NCBI RefSeq assembly: GCF_048544455.1
Contig: NC_133537.1
Coordinates: 2,773,807-2,837,806, forward strand
DNA from: Silene latifolia
Taxonomy: Eukaryota; Streptophyta; Magnoliopsida; Caryophyllales; Caryophyllaceae
Length of the DNA stretch: 64,000 bases
Direction: 5' to 3'
Shown: piece after piece, positions 53,417 to 64,000 of the stretch
How the letters are laid out: the number at the start of each line of letters is the position of its first letter
Position numbering within the stretch: the stretch's first letter is position 1
Program-made: the position numbers and the translations under genes
The notes under the pieces: generated by a model
Told to the model about the DNA's origin: nothing
Databases searched by the model: none
Seen by the model: only the letters and a program-made list of their open reading frames with translations

Positions 53417-55429
53417 TATGTTTTTAGATGTTTGAAGCATAGTTTAGTTCATCTGTGGATTTGGTGGAATTTACATAGTGCAATTTTTTTTTTTGGAGAT
53501 CGAGTTAGTAGTGCACTTTGTTTTCTAATTTGAGTTGATTGGTGATAATTAGGGTTTGGTAATAATTACTAATTAGGTTATGGCTTAGGAGCCCCAAGGG
53601 CACACAATATCGGGGTGATTCAAATCTGTGATTTATTGTTCGCTATACATTCTTCTTAATTACTAGGCTAAGACATATTCTATTGAGATATACGCTTATA
53701 AACATGTCATTTTGTCATATTTATTATTTGATTTAGCTATTTAATTATTTAAAAAGATGTTTTCTGAAAAGTCTTGTATAAATAAGACTATCTCACAACA
53801 AATTACTATATAACTATGAGTACACATTACACACCTTTTAAGGATCTTTGGCTTGAGTTGGAGAAAACGGTTATGAAATAGTATTGTACTATATATATAA
53901 AGCGGGAACTACGAATTTCAATGAATAACATAAATATATCATATACTATATATTAGATTCATAAAAGTTAATAATACTATATAATATATACAAGCCTTAT
54001 AATATTTTTATAACATTAGGAGAGTAATACTAATATGTCTATAAACTCTATATAGTACGACGTGATAAAATTGAAGAGTTTAGAAAAAAAATAGAGATGA
54101 AAAAAAGTATATAAACGACTTTCTTTAATTGAAAATATTAAAATCATTGTGATGTCAATATAATTTTATTTATTTTAATTTTGTCTTATTTCTTACATAA
54201 ATTTTTGCATTTTAATCCGTGTATAACACATAATATACTATCATGCATGAAACTCTCGAAACTTACTTTAATTTGAGTACAATACTAATGTTAACTATTT
54301 CGATGACTATTTAATCCAATATCTAATATTATATATAAGGGCCTTTAATAATCAACATTTGTCATACACTTAGCTTATTGAATGAAACATAAATAATATA
54401 AGAAACATGAGAATAATCGGTAGGAAAAATTATTTATTTATTTAAAAATAAAAACTTAATACAATGAGGTAACCAACTGATTACAAATCAAATTTGTGAA
54501 AATTAAGTAACTCTATGATTTAAGGGGTGTAAATATGTAATATTTTTATTTAAGTATATAAGTCTGATAAAATTAAATTATTAACAAAACTAAGTATATT
54601 AGAACTAAAATAATTGCAAGAACAATAAAGGTAGTGAATATAAAAGTAATGACCGACGTGAGTAGTAAAAATAACTATAATATATAGCAGTGATAGTAAT
54701 TTAAGTAACATTAATAAGAATGAGAATAATGAAATGAACAGTAGTAGTCGAGGGAGTAGTAAAAGTACAAATATTATTAACAATTCAATAGTGAAAATTA
54801 CAGTAGTAACAACGTGAATAATGAAAGTAACCAGGGGCGAAGCCAAGATTAAAAGTGTGGGGTAGCGAAAATACTAAGCGTATAATTTTTCCTAGAAAAA
54901 GTAGAACTCGTGAGAAAAAATGTGTTGCAACATATAAAAATTCAAAATTGTAAACGCACAATCAACAATCAAATGAACACTCGATAGTCGATACTAACTT
55001 AAAATTCTTGTTTTATAATTCACAACTTATCATAATTTTATTTGTGATTACAATTTTGATTATATAGCTTTGTGATATAAAAAAAAATGTGAAACCATTG
55101 TTATTGTAATAAGTTAAAATTTTCACATTTTAATTCGACAACTTGTCTTCATTTTATTTTCTGTACACTTTTAATACTTTGCGATTTAGAAAATTTTAAC
55201 CATTATAACAAATACGGAAAAAGTTGAAAACAAAGTCTCTAAGCCCTAGTACACAATATAATGGATGTAACTAGTAGAGTAATATATAAATATGTCTTAT
55301 AATCTAGTTGATAAATTTTATCGATTATAATCATAAATTTAAGAAATATTATAATAATAATAGTGGCGTAAGTAATTAAATTAATAGTACTAGTAGAGTA
55401 GTAGTAAGAGTAGTGAAAGTAAAGTAATA
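53417..55429. other. AT-rich intergenic DNA
   Basis: No gene. 54640-54835 and 55365-55429 are made of degenerate GTAGTA / GTAATGAAAGTA-like strings. 54834-54870 reads AGGGGCGAAGCCAAGATTAA then GTGTGGGGTAGC, which looks like the end of a decayed transposon. The rest shows nothing recognisable. Confidence 0.55.
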
Positions 55430-55688
55430 CTTCCTCCCATCCAAACCAAAGGTTACATTTGACTTTATTACGCTTGCCGAGACGCGTTTTGCAACGTGAA
55501 TATCGTTAGTTACACGTTATTAAAAATTATAAAAACTTGATATTCTTATAGCATTCACGACGATGAATCAAACAAGATCTCGCATGACTATGTTTTCTCT
55601 TATACATTACTAATAATACCAAAGATTCTCTACAATTATGAATAGTGCCAAAAAGTCAAATGTAACCTTTGGTTTGGATGGGAGGGAG
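55430..55688. mobile_element. Stowaway-like MITE (259 bp) with long inverted repeats
   Basis: Starts CTTCCTCCCATCCAAACCAA and ends TTGGTTTGGATGGGAGGGAG, with TA on both sides. Terminal repeats are complementary for about 37 bases (through GGTTACATTTGACTTT). It lies inside the degenerate GTAGTGAAAGTA-like repeat region, which continues to 55750. Confidence 0.88.
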
Positions 55689-57333
55689 TAACATCGACGG
55701 TAGTGAAAGTAACATCGAGAATAATGAAAGTAACAATTGTGACAATGATGTCTCATAATCTGATTGATAAACCTTTTTATAATCGTAATTTTAAGAAAAG
55801 TCAACAAAATCTTATTTCACATATAAAAAAAAATTTAAAAGGTAAATTTAAGTAGATCAGGCATAAGCATACCCGAATATAAAAATTAACGAAGTCCTGT
55901 GATTGGTCTTATGTATCCTTTATTATTTTAGGCCGACTAAAGAGACGTATCACAGAGATGTTCGTTCTAAATACCAATGTATATACACTATATTTTATTA
56001 GAAAACGACGATAAAAGCATTCATGGAGGAGGGTTGTATACTCATTCATTTGAATATGAAATATATCATGGTCTATGTTACTGTAATTTATACTGTATAA
56101 ATTTTCAATTCCTTGGCTAGGTCGGCTAAAACGCCTAAACCATTTTCCTAACACAATTTATGCTATCTAATCCCCCTATTTACTAAAAAAATAGGAGAAA
56201 TTCTCAATTTTTTCGCTTAAAACATATTCCCTAAAATTAAGCTTAATATTTTTAGCATATACTATAAGTATGTGGTGGGTTATTAATGGCACAATCTTTT
56301 AAATTGAAATATTGATTTCCAGTCAATATGATAAAAAAAAATTCTTTTTTTTTGTTTAAATATTTTTATGATGGAAATCCATTGACTTAATGATAAGAAG
56401 TTGTGCAAAATAATGTATTAGTAAAAAAGAAAAATCTAAAATAACATCATTAGTAAAATTTCAAAACTTTTTAGGATTTTAAATAATACGGAGTGCACTA
56501 ATGAGAAACATAAAAAATAGGTGAATTGTCAATTTAAAATCCATAAATAATACGGAGTGCACTAATAAGTAAAACTCCACAAATTAATATCGTGCATACA
56601 TTGCATACGGGATCTAAACTAGTATATTGAGTATGAGAAAATTTATCAAGTAAAATTTATCAAGTACGTTATCTTGGATGGAAAAAATAGTACGAGAGAA
56701 AGTCACCTCAAAAATGTCCTCGTGTAAAATAGGATGGAGATGAAAACGCGGAGAGTTATTTAGGATAGTCAGAATGGTGCTTGATTGAAGAAAATCCTTG
56801 ATGGGCAAGCCAATCGCTAGCACGATTGGCCTATTTGTAAGGGTGCTCTCTAGCTTGATCGGCCATGACTCATTTTTAATCAGCTCTTTGCATCTTTAAA
56901 TTTGACACTATTGCTTACCAATTGTTCTTCGAGAATGAGTTGGATACACGATTGATTAATTTACTATATAATTGAGACTATATATTGCTTATATTCGGAG
57001 TACAAATTTTACTACGTAGTAGTATTCTCTAGTATTATTTACCTCATTAGTTTACAGTATAGTAAGGAGTACTTCCTTTTATTTTATTTTATTTTATTTT
57101 ATTTTTATTTGTTTGTTCAAAATTGGTAAGGTTTTTTTATTGAATAAAGAAATAAAAAATGAAATAAACGGAGAAAGTATAGAGGGAGTATAATGACAAA
57201 TTTATTTCTTCCATTCCACTAATTTTAGTCTCTCATGTTCTCATGTAGGGAGTAGTACAAATTCATTGTCCCTTAATCGATACTTTCTCCGTTCCAATCG
57301 CTTATTTATATTTACTTTTGAAACAAAGAAGAG
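55689..57333. other. AT-rich intergenic DNA
   Basis: No gene. Contains a ~65-bp direct repeat around AATAATACGGAGTGCACTAA (56484 and 56549), the MITE at 57072-57178, and a lone Stowaway-like end near 57284 (CTTTCTCCGTTCCAATCGC). Confidence 0.5.
57072..57178. mobile_element. Short Stowaway-like MITE with ATTTT microsatellite
   Basis: CTTCCTTTTATTTTATTTTA at the left (about seven ATTTT units) and AAATAAACGGAGAAAG at the right, with TA flanks. The microsatellite lies within the left arm. Confidence 0.5.
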
Positions 57334-57347
57334 GAGAGAGGAGAAAA

Positions 57348-57722
57348 ACCCATGTAGCGGATTTTCAGGTCACATGTTAATAAGTTAATTATAAAAAGTT
57401 TGTTGAGAATATTTCACTAATTATAGTAAATGTGAGTTAGTACATCTATTTTTCATGATGGGTTTTTCTAACCTATGCCCACTAGGCATAGGATAAGAAA
57501 CCAAAAATAGAAAGAAATAAATACATTTTCTTGTAAATAAAAGTAAAATAAGTTGATATTACAATTTCCCATAAAAATATCATTTATTACTTTCCTTTTT
57601 GAGTTTCTTATCTTATACCTAGTGGGCATAGATTAGAAAAACCGTTTCATGATTTATTATCAACAAAGTTTCTCTAATTAACTTATTAACATGTGTCCTT
57701 AGACGCATGTTAGAAAAAACCC
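57348..57722. mobile_element. Outer MITE interrupted by a second MITE
   Basis: CACATGTTAATAAGTTAATT (57371) faces AATTAACTTATTAACATGTG (57677), and AGTTTGTTGA faces TCAACAAAGT. The inner element 57460-57644 lies between them. The exact outer ends were not fixed. Confidence 0.6.
57460..57644. mobile_element. Mutator-like MITE (185 bp), nested
   Basis: GGGTTTTTCTAACCTATGCC at the left and GGCATAGATTAGAAAAACC at the right; inverted repeats of about 42 bases include CACTAGGCATAGGATAAGAA. A 9-bp direct repeat TTTCATGAT flanks it (57451-57459, 57645-57653), the target-duplication length of Mutator-like elements. Confidence 0.75.
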
Positions 57723-57892
57723 ATATCTTGTAGTATTAGCTAATGAATGATAAGTGGATAATATCAACTATTTACTGAATCTGACAATAAAAACATTTTA
57801 AAACGGTTGTGTTGACAATTTGTGAAATAGCGACTGACTATCGAATCCGGCAAAAAAAAAATGTTAATGTGAACCCATTCCTAAATCACAAA

Positions 57893-58838
57893 ATTTCATT
57901 ATAGACGGCACATATTCGTTTATAATTAAAGACGAATCAAATACAATACCACATTTCTAATAGGACAAGCAACAAGTGGAGTGGTAGGGGCAAAAAACGG
58001 GGAAGTGGTGATTTACCCCCATAACTTTGTACAATTGTGAAAATTAACTCCCATAACTTTCAATTGGAGTGATTAGGCCCCATAACTTACATAATAAGTG
58101 AAATTAAACCTCTTTATCAAAATCTCACGAGAAATTCAATTTATTATATCACAAAAGTAAAAATGGTTATGTTCTTATGAAAAATACGAAATAAAATTTT
58201 AAAAAAGTTAATAAAATAAATTACCGTTAATTAGATAAAATAAAATTAAAAATATTTTACAAAAATCAAACCCAACTTATTATTTTTATATAATGTACAG
58301 ATTTTTCAAATTTTGTTATATAAAGTACAGATATTCCAAATTTTTGTAAAAGAATTTTAATTGCAAATTATTTTGTTAGGTAGTTATGTTAAAATTAGAA
58401 GTTGGAATAAAATATTTTCATGACAAAATATATAAAAAATATAATAGAAGGGTAAAAAAAAAATATTTAAATATTTCTATTTTTCAACAATTTTAAAAAA
58501 CGTTTATACATAAAATTGTTAATTTTTTTTTTCCCAAAAAATCACACCGAATTTTACTATTTCGTATTTTACATAAAAACATAACCATTTTTACTTTTGT
58601 GATATGATAAATTGAATTTCTCGTGAGATTTTGATAAAGGAGTTTAATTTCACTTATTATGTAAGTTATGGGGCTTAATCACTCCAATTAAAAGTTGTGG
58701 GGGTTAATTTCACAATTGCACAAAGTTATGGGGGTCAATCACCACTTTCCCGGGGCAAAAAATATCACCTCTTTCAAGCTATTTGATCCGTCTTTAGCTA
58801 TAGACGAATATATCCGTCTACCTATAGCAAGACTAGCT
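57893..58838. mobile_element. Outer CCGTCTA-type MITE interrupted by a Mutator-like element
   Basis: CATTATAGACGGCACATATT and AAAGACGAATCAAATA (left) face TATTTGATCCGTCTTTAGC and GAATATATCCGTCTA (right), about 40 complementary bases per arm. Everything between 57998 and 58751 is the inner insertion. Related to 8273-8410 and 48300-48485. Confidence 0.65.
57998..58751. mobile_element. Mutator-like foldback MITE (about 754 bp) with ~200-bp arms
   Basis: Left arm 57999-58200 and right arm 58545-58751 are long inverted repeats: GGGGAAGTGGTGATT / AATCACCACTTTCCCC at the tips, then CCCCCATAACTTTGT, AATTGGAGTGATTA, AAAATCTCACGAGAAATTC, CAAAAGTAAAAATGGTTATG and their complements. It is flanked by an 11-bp direct repeat GGGGCAAAAAA (57987-57997, 58752-58762). 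Long arms and a 9-11 bp duplication fit Mutator. The centre (58200-58545) is AT-rich and non-coding. Confidence 0.82.
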
Positions 58839-59785
58839 CTTCCCAAATACTGTAGTTTGAAAGCATTCCATTTCCGTACTTGAAACAAAGTTTTCCACTC
58901 TTTACGTATTGGTGAGTTAGTAACCATTTTAGTGAAAATCAAACCAACTAATTCCGCTTTTGGAAACTGTTATCCAAATTCCTGAACGGCCGTGTGCTTC
59001 TTTTAGTATGTCTCTCGGATTCCCTATTAGTAAAATTGTGAAATTGTTTTTTTAGTACTAATAATGTACTGTATATATTTTTATTAATTCGTACTCCGTG
59101 CTTCTTTTTAAGTTGGGGAGCATTTAAATTCTCACGAGTTTGAAATTTCAAGATATATGGTACATTGGGTACGTGTAGGTGCATTATTCGCCTTCGAATA
59201 TAAAAGGTATTTCCCAGGGTGATAGAGAGTATTATGGCATGTTATTTTGGGCTGAACTGAATTGAGTTGAATGAAGCTGAAATGAATTGAAATTTGTTGA
59301 GATGAAATGAGGTGAACTGAACTGAAGTGAGCTGAATCAAAACTAAACTTAAGCCGAAAAGAACAAAGACTCAGTTATAAAACTACTATTAATTAGGTCA
59401 TATTAAAAACTTTTTAATTGAGATGATATTCTTATAATATACCAACGGTGATCAAAATCATAATCATAGATGCTATTAGAGTACATAGATAATATGAACG
59501 CAATCTCAAATGGCCAAATGGGTCCTTGTAAAATAAAGAAATTACTCACAATCTATGTTTGTTTAGTACTACAGTGCAATTATTTACTAGCAAATTTTAC
59601 AGTCTTCTTTGATGAGACTTTAAAATAACTATATTATGATTGAAAAGTAACTTAACTAGGTTAGACCCGTGCATTAGATGTACGGATTATAAAGTTTATT
59701 TTTTATTTATAGTAAATTAGATATATACTAGTGGTATTTTATTAGTTGTTCATTTTTTCTTATCATTGCATTTTGAATTAATGAA
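58839..59785. other. AT-rich intergenic DNA
   Basis: No gene. 59240-59345 is a degenerate GAACTGA / TTGAATGAAG run, similar in type to 10170-10235 and 50640-50780. Confidence 0.5.
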
Positions 59786-60231
59786 GACTCTGTTTGGTAA
59801 ACAACGGGTTGATATTGGCAGAAGTAGGTTGCAAAATCAGATTACGTATAGCGGATTATATTAGCGGGTTTGATCAAAATATATAATTAGCAGAATTTGT
59901 TAACGTGTTTGGTAATCAGAAGTTTCAGATTAGTAGATTGTTTATTTTTTTTTGTAAAATGACTAATATGGACATGAATTAATTATAGGTAACTAGCATA
60001 ACATATTTTCTCAAGGATAAAAATGTCAATTTAAATATTCTCTAATCTACTGATTGAATATGCTGGTAGGAGCAGCATATTGTAAAATAGTAGATTGCAC
60101 CTAAAGGCTAAATCTACTATTTCAACATGTTGTCTACCAAACACCCAAAACAGCATATTGACTAGTCAAACATGCTAAAAGGACTCAATATGCTAAAAAC
60201 TTCTCAATCTACTATTTATCAAACACTCCCT
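59786..60231. mobile_element. Tourist-like MITE (about 446 bp)
   Basis: GACTCTGTTTGGTAAACAAC at the left and ATTTATCAAACACTCCCT at the right, GAA on both sides. The interior shares GCAGAAGTAGGTTGC-like, AATTAGCAGAAT and CAATATGCTAAAA strings with 18901-19277. Confidence 0.65.
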
Positions 60232-63092
60232 GAAAGAATTGAGTAGCATGTTGAAATGTATTTTTGTAAATAATATTTTTTTATACCGCAAAGCTAATGA
60301 TTCCAATTTATAATTTTTCTCATTTTTTTGTCTCGAAAGTAATTAAAACGGTTTATAATTTTTTTTTATACATAGTATGAGTCAAGTCATTCTCAAATAA
60401 TAGAATTAGTAAAAAATTAGTAAATCATAGTTTGATACAATTTTTTTATTAAAATATTTTAATTAAAAGATTATAAATTAGAGTTTAGTCAAAAAATATA
60501 ATTTGATGAAAAGATTAATTTTAATGAAAAGATAATAAGTTAATGAAATAAATTATTATAATTATTAGTTACCTTACTTAGTTAATGTATACATTATTGT
60601 TATTAGCTACCTTATTTAGAAAGATATTTTTTTGAAGGAAAATTTGTGAGATGCCTATTCATTTAGTAGATAAGAAATTCTTAAGTTTGTAAGTTGCTGC
60701 TGAATATAATATACTTTGAATCATACGAAAATGACCATTTTAACACTTAAAATATATATAACCGTCTAAGACGAACCGTAAAAACAGTAAAAAGATAGAA
60801 ATGAGATCCGAAATGAAAGAGAGGATTTGGTCTCACATTGGACGAGGCTGAATATTTGGCTGCTACTTAACATTTACATTGAGACAAGCGTGACATATCA
60901 TGGCTCTGAAAGTCAGACAGTACTTCCGGAGTTGGCATCTTCTAGTTTTCTGACAATAATATTTACTAGCTTTGCAATAATAACGTGCAACCAACCCATA
61001 ATAATACACAACCATGGAGGTAAATTTATTGAAAGTCACAGGGAAAAAAACAAGTACGGCTCATGATACATTCCTTTCTATCCTTTTCAATCAAGTAGAT
61101 CATGAAACTCACACATATATGTCATACATGAAGCATATAATAATCAACACAAATTCTAACTTTAAATGAGTCAAGTAGTATGAGTAAGATAAAAGCAGGA
61201 TATATGGAGAAAAACAAAAGATTTGTCTTATATATTTAAGCGGAATGATACGTAACCTTGACCTGTTTTAAGGGAAACTAGCTAAATTATCAAATATGAA
61301 CTGCATGTGATTGAAAATAGTGGCCGATGAAAAAGAAATTATCAATTTGTGTTGATTTTAAAGACATTTGATATATAGGAGACTAGGACTTAACTAGTTT
61401 TAAACTCGTGAAATTCACGGTCGGTTTTAAAATTTGTTGATATTTAAATTTTGATAATAAGTAAATATTTTATTTTCAACATATTTACGATTAAAGTTCG
61501 GAAAGTTTGACTTTCAAAAAGCAAATGAGTAGGTAAAAATATGGAGGAAGTATTAAATAACGTGAATACGAGTTTTGCAATTAATGTTGTATTTTGTACA
61601 ATAAATAAATAAATAAAAAATAAAGTTTGATCTTCCCCATTAAGAAAAAAACTAAATATTATTGATCTACATAGTATTATGTAGATCAGTCAAATTGACC
61701 AGAATTACAAATTAGTCTGAACCTAAACCATTTTTTCATGGTCATAAACCCTTAAATCTTGACACTATCCAAAACTAAGTTACAACAACTTGCTAATTCA
61801 CGATCAACTCCTAGAGCTGTTAAATTCTGACCAGGCCTGAAAACCTATCCACCTGATCTAATTTTTCCAGGATCAAAACCCATAAAATCTCAACCCGCGA
61901 CCCTATTAACCCAGACTCGAAATGACTCGTTAATTTAGATCGAAACCCAACCCGAACGGATTGACCTGTTAGGTTACAGATGATTCCATAATTTTATTAA
62001 AATATTAATATTTTTATATTATCTTTGAAATGATAATAATAAAATATTCCTACTTTTAGTAACGAAAATAATTAAAAAATCAATATTATAAATTTTCGTA
62101 ACCTTTAATAATAAAACAATAATTAAAATAACATAATTTCTATAATTGTGTCAATATAATTAATACTCCTAGCCATTTCATATGATTAAAATATTAATAT
62201 TAAATATGTTTATTATTTTTAAAAAATATTTTCTCGATTTAATAATAATGTAAAAAAAAAAGGCGTTGGACACAATTTATTCCTCCGTATTCTGACCATA
62301 ATTCAACCTGTAACCTATATGACTCGACCTGTATTCTGACCCGACCCGTATGACCTGACTTGCGACCCCACTCGTCCGACCAGTTTGACAGGTCTACCAA
62401 CACCCGTACAACATGTGAGTTCAACCTTATATAAAAAGATTAATGAAAAATATTTATTTGACGCACATAAAATTAATTTAAAGTGATCATAATACCCGTG
62501 ATTTGCCTGGTGAATCATAATTTCAATAAAATAAAAGGCATTTTCTTGACAATATTAATTAGGATTGGTCTTCTTCCCCAAATAACAAAAGTTACTTTAA
62601 AAAAAATTATCTTATACATGTATTTATTCCCAAAAGAAAAGTACTTTATTTTACATCGGTTTTCTTGTATACTGGTTTCAAAGAGATCTTAGTTAGGAAC
62701 AAATTAGTTTTTGTTTTTTTGTTAGAATAACGTTTTTTTTCCCTAAATAAAATCTACATCTACATTTATTAAAAGTTTGTTATCATACAACGTAATTATT
62801 ATCAACAATCAATATCATTAAATTGTGAAAGAATTTTAGTAGTATAAATATCTTTTTTTTTTTTTTTTCCTGGTTTAAGTTGCTCTTAGAGAATTAATGT
62901 ATTAAATTAGGAAAGAAATCTTAAGATGTTCTCATGAAATGTCATGTTATATTAGGTGGAATTGTATGATGTCATATCAACAGTGACTTAGAAGATTAAT
63001 ATATTATATGATAAGGATTGTAATACATTACTATCAATCATTGTCTAAAATGAATACTCTCTCAAATATTGAAGTTCAACATAAGAAGAGTA
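60232..63092. other. AT-rich intergenic DNA
   Basis: No gene is seen. Contains the GACCCG-rich block at 61830-62400. The stretch 60830-61070 is open in one frame for 79 codons but shows no recognisable domain and is probably chance. Confidence 0.5.
61830..62400. repeat. GACCCG-rich blocks with AT-rich interior
   Basis: Left part 61830-61980 (CTGACCAGGCCTGAAAACC, then AACCCGAACGGATTGACCTG) and right part 62285-62400 (TCTGACCCGACCCGTATGAC, ending TTTGACAGGTCTACCAAC) enclose 300 bp of AT-rich DNA. The end resembles TTTGCCAGGTCTAC in the FRO intron. Confidence 0.55.
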
Positions 63093-63420
63093 CACTACTA
63101 CAGATACAGGCTATAACAACGGTTAAAAACCGTTGTTATATAAAAAAGCGGACGTTGTTAAAGCGTCCGTTGTAAAAGGTTTTAACACCGGTTGGTTTTC
63201 TTAAGGAACCCGTTGTTAAAACTATTAACAATGGTTTTAAGTATAAAAACCCGTTGTGGAAAGTGTGACTCAATTTTGGTGAGAAAGTTATAACAACGGT
63301 TGTAATATACAAAACCGTTGTTATAACTAAAGACAACGGGTTGTTTCTCAATAACCGTTGTTTGTTTTTAAAAAATAAAAAATAAAAAAAAAAAAAAATA
63401 TTACTAGATGCATGCATAAT
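63093..63420 (+). mobile_element. CACTA-type transposon terminus with ACAACGG subterminal repeats
   Basis: Begins CACTACTACAGATACAGG and continues with many copies, in both orientations, of ACAACGGTT / AACCGTTGT (63115-63362), an arrangement typical of En/Spm (CACTA) subterminal regions. No matching second end or transposase is seen before the window ends. Confidence 0.6.
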
Positions 63421-63659
63421 TACGGCCCGTTATAATTCCGATGCATGCATTATTACTGCCATCCCTGTGCATATGAATGGACAATATGGAATGAGAAGGG
63501 TTATAATAAGATTTGAAGCAGCAGAGAGAGATATGATGATGATTATGGCACAACTTCCAAACATATATTAATTAAAAAACAACTCAAACCACACATTAGT
63601 TAGTATAAATACATGCATTATCTCAACTACCATTCCATTATCTCACTATCTCCAGACCC

Positions 63660-63775
63660 TACAACAACAACAACATCAGAGCCTTAATCCCAAAATGATT
63701 TGGGGTCGGCTGACAAGAATCATCCTTTCGAACCGTCCATGGGTGAACGCACGCCTCAAAATGCGAATAAAAAAT
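63660..63775 (-). mobile_element. Au-type SINE, reverse orientation
   Basis: ACAACAACAACAACATCAGA, then TGATTTGGGGTCGGCTGACA and GAACGCACGCCTCAAAATGC. Nearly the same as 29450-29565 in gene A, differing at a handful of bases. Confidence 0.75.
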
Positions 63776-64000
63776 GGGGAGATGAAAAACAAAAAGGGAG
63801 AACGAAAATGTAATGGAAAGTCAAGGTGAACTTAGGGGTTTTAAAATTGAATTCCGTCTTTCTTTTATAAAAACTTAAAATTTAAATCGAGAGAAAAGAT
63901 TAAAACGATTTTTAAAAACCGAAATAGAGTTAAGGATCCGGAATGAACCAGGTAAAATCTATAAGAAAGTGGTTGTTGAAAAAATGTGTAATAAAGGAGA

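Noticed and set aside
60827-61066. 79-codon open frame
   Set aside because: No recognisable domain, no splice-linked partners, AT-rich surroundings; probably chance.

Overview
The window is nuclear plant DNA. Genes have many short GT-AG introns and AT-rich intergenic space, and the families are plant families: KORRIGAN-type GH9 cellulase, FRO ferric reductase, F-box/FBA protein, LRR receptor kinases of subfamily VIII-1, NAC factor, plant histone H4. The repeats are small DNA-transposon derivatives (Stowaway-like CTCCCTCC MITEs, Tourist-like, Mutator-like) and tRNA-type and Au-type SINEs. The species cannot be named from sequence alone; a core eudicot is likely and Caryophyllales is only a guess.

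Layout. 84-1263 (+): last three exons of a KORRIGAN-type membrane endo-glucanase whose 5' part lies outside the window. 1898-6324 (-): complete nine-exon FRO6/7-type ferric-chelate reductase, convergent with KOR. 6325-11852: transposon-rich intergenic DNA. 11853-13028 (+): single-exon F-box gene. 13642-16340 (-): an unrecognised helical-repeat (ARM-like) protein, with a 224-bp tandem array over its inferred first exon and intron and a duplicated 3' end. 16341-20788: repeats and relics. 20789-45463 (+): three complete 19-exon LRR receptor kinases in tandem (genes A, B, C; 953, 961 and 982 codons by my splicing), of the class containing Arabidopsis HPCA1/At5g49760. B and C are near-identical even in introns and form a recent segmental duplication that also carried a histone H4 gene: the copy behind C is intact (46133-46444, -), the copy behind B is a truncated relic (39502-39609). 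50949-53071 (+): three-exon NAC transcription factor closely resembling ANAC035/LOV1. 53072-64000: no gene seen, but nested Mutator-like MITEs, a CACTA-type terminus and SINEs.

Exon borders were placed by reading GT/AG sites and codon phase. The summed coding lengths of FRO, NAC and all three RLKs are multiples of three with no internal stop, which is strong internal support. No LTR retrotransposon or other virus-like element was recognised. The genes do not form an operon-like unit. The only clear functional cluster is the RLK array, whose products should be plasma-membrane sensors with an LRR plus cysteine-rich ectodomain and a cytosolic kinase. The most unusual features are lineage-specific changes in RLK gene C (a short open intron, a 4-residue insertion in the kinase, an activation-loop substitution) and the tandem array around the ARM-like gene's first exon.
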